A DNA stretch of 46,654 bases from Nitrospiraceae bacterium. GTDB taxonomy: Bacteria; Nitrospirota; Thermodesulfovibrionia; UBA6902. Of the stretch, positions 44,378 through 46,654 are shown one piece after another. The stretch lies in the NCBI GenBank assembly GCA_003599025.1, contig QZIL01000039.1, forward strand, positions 1 through 46,654. Reading direction: 5' to 3'. Position 1 is the stretch's first letter. Each line of letters begins with the position of its first letter. The notes beneath the pieces were generated by a model. That model searched no databases and was not told where the DNA came from. It was given only the letters and a program-made list of their open reading frames with translations. The translations under genes and the position numbers were made by a program.

Positions 44378-44728
44378 TTATTCTTCTTCAACCGGCAGGT
44401 TGTTCTGCATCCACTCGGTAATGCCGCCTTCGTAGACCTTGACCTTATGGAAATTCAGAGATATCAGCGCAGCAGCCACCTTCTTGGATGCCACACAGTC
44501 TTTGCTGTGGCAGTATATGATAATCTCATCAAATGGAAGCAGTTCCTTTCGCCTGTCAATGACATGAGGATAATCAATGGTGGTCGCGCTCTTGATCTTG
44601 TATTTATTCCCATCATAAGTGCCGATAGTGTCAACAAGCACATAGCTGGCCCTGCTATTAATGCGCTCCAGAAGTTCTTCCTTGTTTATACATTCAAGCG
44701 GTATGTTCCAGTTCTTTGTGTAAGGCAT
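44378..44728 (-). CDS. Single-domain rhodanese
   Basis: A 116-residue sulfurtransferase-fold protein. The active-site loop is IIYCHSKDCVASKKVAAAL with Cys near 82 and a second Cys near 87, followed by VYEGGITEWMQ. No signal peptide is present, so it is cytoplasmic. It lies 29 bases after arsM on the same strand and is the last gene of the arsenic operon. It could supply sulfane sulfur or reduce arsenate in the manner of Cdc25/Acr2-type rhodanese folds. The latter is inference from position and the paired cysteines. Confidence 0.85.
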   Translation of the reverse strand: MPYTKNWNIPLECINKEELLERINSRASYVLVDTIGTYDGNKYKIKSATTIDYPHVIDRRKELLPFDEIIIYCHSKDCVASKKVAAALISLNFHKVKVYEGGITEWMQNNLPVEEE

Positions 44729-44757
44729 TATTTCTCCTTTTCAGATTATATTGTGAA

Positions 44758-45588
44758 TTAACAGGTCTTGACTCCGCTGACCTTGATGCTGACAATGGTA
44801 TCCGCGACATCTCTTAATTGTTCCAACGTTATCTTAGAGTTGTCTAACACTGCCTTGGCGATCGGATCGTCGCTGTAACAATCAAGGGAAAATACCCGCT
44901 CCTCAATGATCTCTACGTCCTGAAATCCGGCGTCCCTGACGGCTGAGAGGTATTCGTCTTTCTTTATTGCCCCGGACAGGCAGCTTATATAGGCGTCAAT
45001 GGAGTCCTTAAGAAAATCCGGAAGGTCTTTTTTTAGGGCAATGTCTGATATCATTATCCTTCCGCCCGGCTTCAGCACCCTGAACGCCTCGCTGAAAACC
45101 CTCTTTTTATCGGGCGAAAGATTGATCACGCAGTTTGAAATGATCACATTGCCGGTGTTGTCTGCAACAGGAAGGTTCTCGATCTCTCCCAGCCTGAATT
45201 CCACATTTACGTAATTTCCCCTCCGCGCATTCTCTCTTGCCTTTTCAAGCATCTCCGGGGTCATATCAATGCCGATGACCCTGCCGGAGATGCCGACTTT
45301 AGCAGCTGCAAGAAAACAGTCAAGACCTCCGCCCGAACCGAGGTCAATAACGGTCTCTCCTTCTTTCAGAGACGCGATGGCCACCGGGTTCCCGCAGCCC
45401 AGGCCCATATTGGCCGCATCAGGGACTGATGCGAGTTCTTCTTCTGAATACCCTACGACTTTGCTTATGTCCTCTGCCTTGACGGTGCTTCCGCAGCACG
45501 TATCAGACGGGGCGCAGCAGGAGCTGCCCTGCCTGGCAACCTTTGCATATCCTTCCCTCACGATTTTGGTTGTTTCCTCTTTTTTCAT
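44758..45588 (-). CDS. arsM: ArsM, arsenite S-adenosylmethionine methyltransferase
   Basis: Methylates As(III) to mono-, di- and trimethylated species using SAM. At 276 residues it has the SAM-binding motif VIDLGSGGGLDCFLAA and the block VPDAANMGLGCGNPVAIASL. The three As-binding cysteines of the family are at 65 (GLGCGNP), 153 (SNCVINLS) and 203 (ISCLSGAI). The N-terminus carries two adjacent Cys pairs (SSCCAPSDTCCGS, residues 22-34), seen in some ArsM proteins. A hairpin and a MITE-like repeat separate it from the small Cys-rich gene upstream; the rhodanese follows. Confidence 0.95.
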   Translation of the reverse strand: MKKEETTKIVREGYAKVARQGSSCCAPSDTCCGSTVKAEDISKVVGYSEEELASVPDAANMGLGCGNPVAIASLKEGETVIDLGSGGGLDCFLAAAKVGISGRVIGIDMTPEMLEKARENARRGNYVNVEFRLGEIENLPVADNTGNVIISNCVINLSPDKKRVFSEAFRVLKPGGRIMISDIALKKDLPDFLKDSIDAYISCLSGAIKKDEYLSAVRDAGFQDVEIIEERVFSLDCYSDDPIAKAVLDNSKITLEQLRDVADTIVSIKVSGVKTC

Positions 45589-45644
45589 TTCTACCTCCTC
45601 CCTGCTTTTACTTACAGTTGCATAAAACTGTAGATAGCGGGGTT

Positions 45645-45796
45645 GGTGGACTTAACGCAAAAGCTTTAACATCGATACCTTAGAGAATTATGCAAAGCAG
45701 GTCGATTATTTCATGAGTTTACCAAATTTATTGCCTGCCGTACTCAATAATTTTAATATCCTATCGCATTTGTAAAGGTTTTGTGGTAAGTCCACC
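45645..45796. repeat. MITE-like element inside the arsenic operon
   Basis: A 152-base element bounded by GGTGGACTTA (45645-45654) and TAAGTCCACC (45787-45796). The terminal similarity continues imperfectly to about 22 bases (CAAAA...TTTTG). Inside is TCGATACCTTAGA (45672-45684), identical to 9971-9983 in the element at 9958-10068. It is AT-rich, without an ORF, and splits the arsenic operon between the Cys-rich gene and arsM. Confidence 0.7.
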
Positions 45797-45827
45797 TGCC
45801 CTGTTTATAAATCATTTAGAATGACTG

Positions 45828-45874
45828 TCCGGAGAAGGGCGGCCGCGGTCTGCGCGGGTCCATCCTTCTCCGGA
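45828..45874. terminator. Strong hairpin between the Cys-rich gene and arsM
   Basis: TCCGGAGAAGG (45828-45838) and CCTTCTCCGGA (45864-45874) form a perfect 11-bp stem with a GC-rich loop. It begins 22 bases after the small-gene stop (minus strand). There is no T-run, so it is either a weak terminator/attenuator or an mRNA-stabilising structure that lets the small gene be expressed more than arsM. Confidence 0.45.
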
Positions 45875-45895
45875 TAATGTTAATATTATACTTCC

Positions 45896-46063
45896 TTACT
45901 TCCGCGGTGTGCAGCAGGACTCAAAGTGCTTATTCATTTTCTCCTTGGAGCAGCAGTTGTCCAGGATACTCTTGCATTTTTCCTTGATGTCCTCGCCGGT
46001 GACCTCAATGCTGTAGCCTTTTTCGATCTCGGTTACCTTGATATTGCAGCAGTCTTTACCCAT
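45896..46063 (-). CDS. Small Cys-rich protein of the arsenic operon
   Basis: A 55-residue protein, MGKDCCNIKV...FESCCTPRK, with seven cysteines: pairs at 5/6, 37/38 and 50/51 and a single at 30. Between them is a short beta-like stretch (IKVTEIEKGYSIEVTG) and a Lys/Glu-rich helix. The ATG has GGGGGTG about 8 bases upstream, so it is well translated. It follows arsR by 64 bases and precedes arsM. The Cys pairs suggest binding of As(III) or another thiophilic metal as a buffer, chaperone or cofactor for ArsM. I do not recognise a named family. No membrane segment or signal is present. Confidence 0.85.
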   Translation of the reverse strand: MGKDCCNIKVTEIEKGYSIEVTGEDIKEKCKSILDNCCSKEKMNKHFESCCTPRK

Positions 46064-46127
46064 TTTTTTTCACCCCCTTTCATTGTATTAAGATTCTATA
46101 ACAATCGAACAATTTGATTAAAAAAAA

Positions 46128-46466
46128 TCATTTCAGGAAATCTTTTATGGAATCAACGACTTCCTCATTGATTTTGCAGCGATATGTCTGCCCCTCCCGT
46201 TCACAGGTAATGAGACCCGCATTCTGCAGCTCCTTAAAATGATGTGATATAGTGGACCGCGATAGGTTCATGCAATCACATATTCTTGTAAAGGCCTTAT
46301 CGAGACTTCCCTTGACACAACAGGATGGTTCATCTTTAATCTGGAATTCAGATGCTATCACTGTCCCCTCAGGCGGGCAGCAGTTTTTGTAAATCATCAT
46401 AAAGATCTTTAGCCGCTGCTCATTTGAGAGGGCTTTGAAGATCTTTGAGTAGTTCGATAGTTCCAT
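46128..46466 (-). CDS. arsR: ArsR-family metalloregulator
   Basis: A 112-residue winged-helix repressor that should leave DNA when As(III) binds. The recognition-helix region is MNLSRSTISHHFKELQNAGL and the wing is CEREGQTYRCKI. The CxC site of classical ArsR (ELCVCDL) corresponds to RICDCMNLS, Cys 63 and 65. There are eight cysteines in all, including pairs 29/30 and 49/50 in an N-terminal insertion that standard ArsR proteins lack. It is the first gene of the leftward operon and probably represses it. Confidence 0.93.
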   Translation of the reverse strand: MELSNYSKIFKALSNEQRLKIFMMIYKNCCPPEGTVIASEFQIKDEPSCCVKGSLDKAFTRICDCMNLSRSTISHHFKELQNAGLITCEREGQTYRCKINEEVVDSIKDFLK

Positions 46467-46471
46467 GGTTG

Positions 46472-46501
46472 TAGAATAATCTAATTCTAATTACTTGTCA
46501 A
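46472..46501 (-). promoter_or_regulatory. Arsenic operon promoter and ArsR operator
   Basis: On the minus strand TTGACA (46496-46501), a 17-base spacer and TATTCT (46473-46478) form a near-consensus sigma-70 promoter just upstream of arsR. A perfect palindrome TAGAAT-AATCTA-ATTCTA (46472-46489) covers the -10 box, the expected place for ArsR binding. The region to the right edge (46502-46654) shows no gene. Confidence 0.7.
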
Positions 46502-46654
46502 GATGTTATTATAAAAAGTCTAACACTCCGTGATATCAAGCAATTCCCTATTGTCAGTAATTCATAGAATTATGGTTAAGTTGTGAATTAAGCCTGGCTG
46601 AATACAGAATTCTTGATCTTTACGCGGAACATTTTATTATAAGCAGTGCCTATA

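Noticed and set aside
44250-44761. Plus-strand ORFs opposite the rhodanese gene
   Set aside because: They are antisense shadows of the rhodanese, apart from the first residues, which belong to the decayed radical SAM gene.
45926-46117. 63-residue plus-strand ORF opposite the Cys-rich gene
   Set aside because: Antisense to the better supported gene. The minus frame has the ribosome binding site and patterned cysteines.

Overview
The window looks like a piece of an anaerobic or microaerophilic Gram-negative bacterial chromosome, most likely Nitrospirota (Thermodesulfovibrionia-like) or a relative of the former Deltaproteobacteria. This rests on gene content only: a futalosine-pathway menaquinone enzyme (MqnC), a selenocysteine-type SelD, a hexahaem cytochrome c, a DUF401 permease, a Cys-rich PAS histidine kinase, many B12-binding radical SAM proteins and an arsenic methylation operon. 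No rRNA or other decisive phylogenetic marker is present.

Region 1 (1-22 kb) is mostly core genome. From the left edge it holds a truncated Cache-PAS histidine kinase, xerC-hslV-hslU (reading leftward), a VapBC-type toxin-antitoxin pair, a DUF401 permease, scpA converging on a small HEAT protein, Sec-containing selD, a PHP phosphoesterase with a membrane-anchored TPR protein, a B12 radical SAM protein divergent from mqnC, an exported protein with a worn HAD-like domain, pgi, a LysM-NlpC/P60 hydrolase, a DUF362 ferredoxin protein, a hexahaem cytochrome with a lipoprotein, and tRNA-Met(CAT). The gaps between these genes hold several palindromic, MITE-like repeats.

Region 2 (21.8-43.6 kb) starts with radA and an outer-membrane lipoprotein gene, then becomes a long, visibly more AT-rich cell-envelope locus with genes on both strands. 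It has a Wzx-like flippase, three GT-C (GT39/ArnT-like) membrane glycosyltransferases, a GtrB/ArnC-like polyprenyl-phosphate glycosyltransferase, a UPF0104/LPG-synthase-type membrane protein, two B12-binding radical SAM proteins, an FAD amine-oxidase-like protein, a Gfo/Idh/MocA dehydrogenase coupled to a SPASM radical SAM enzyme, an ATP-grasp ligase coupled to a PHP hydrolase, a PIG-L deacetylase and a membrane sulfatase-fold enzyme. Together they look like a pathway for an unusual lipid-linked glycan or glycolipid whose product cannot be read from sequence.

Region 3 (43.8-46.65 kb) holds a decayed radical SAM gene and then a leftward arsenic operon: arsR, a 55-residue Cys-rich small protein, arsM and a rhodanese, behind a clear sigma-70 promoter with a palindromic operator. 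Adjacent cysteine pairs recur in ArsR, the small protein and ArsM. The small protein is the best candidate here for something not yet described.
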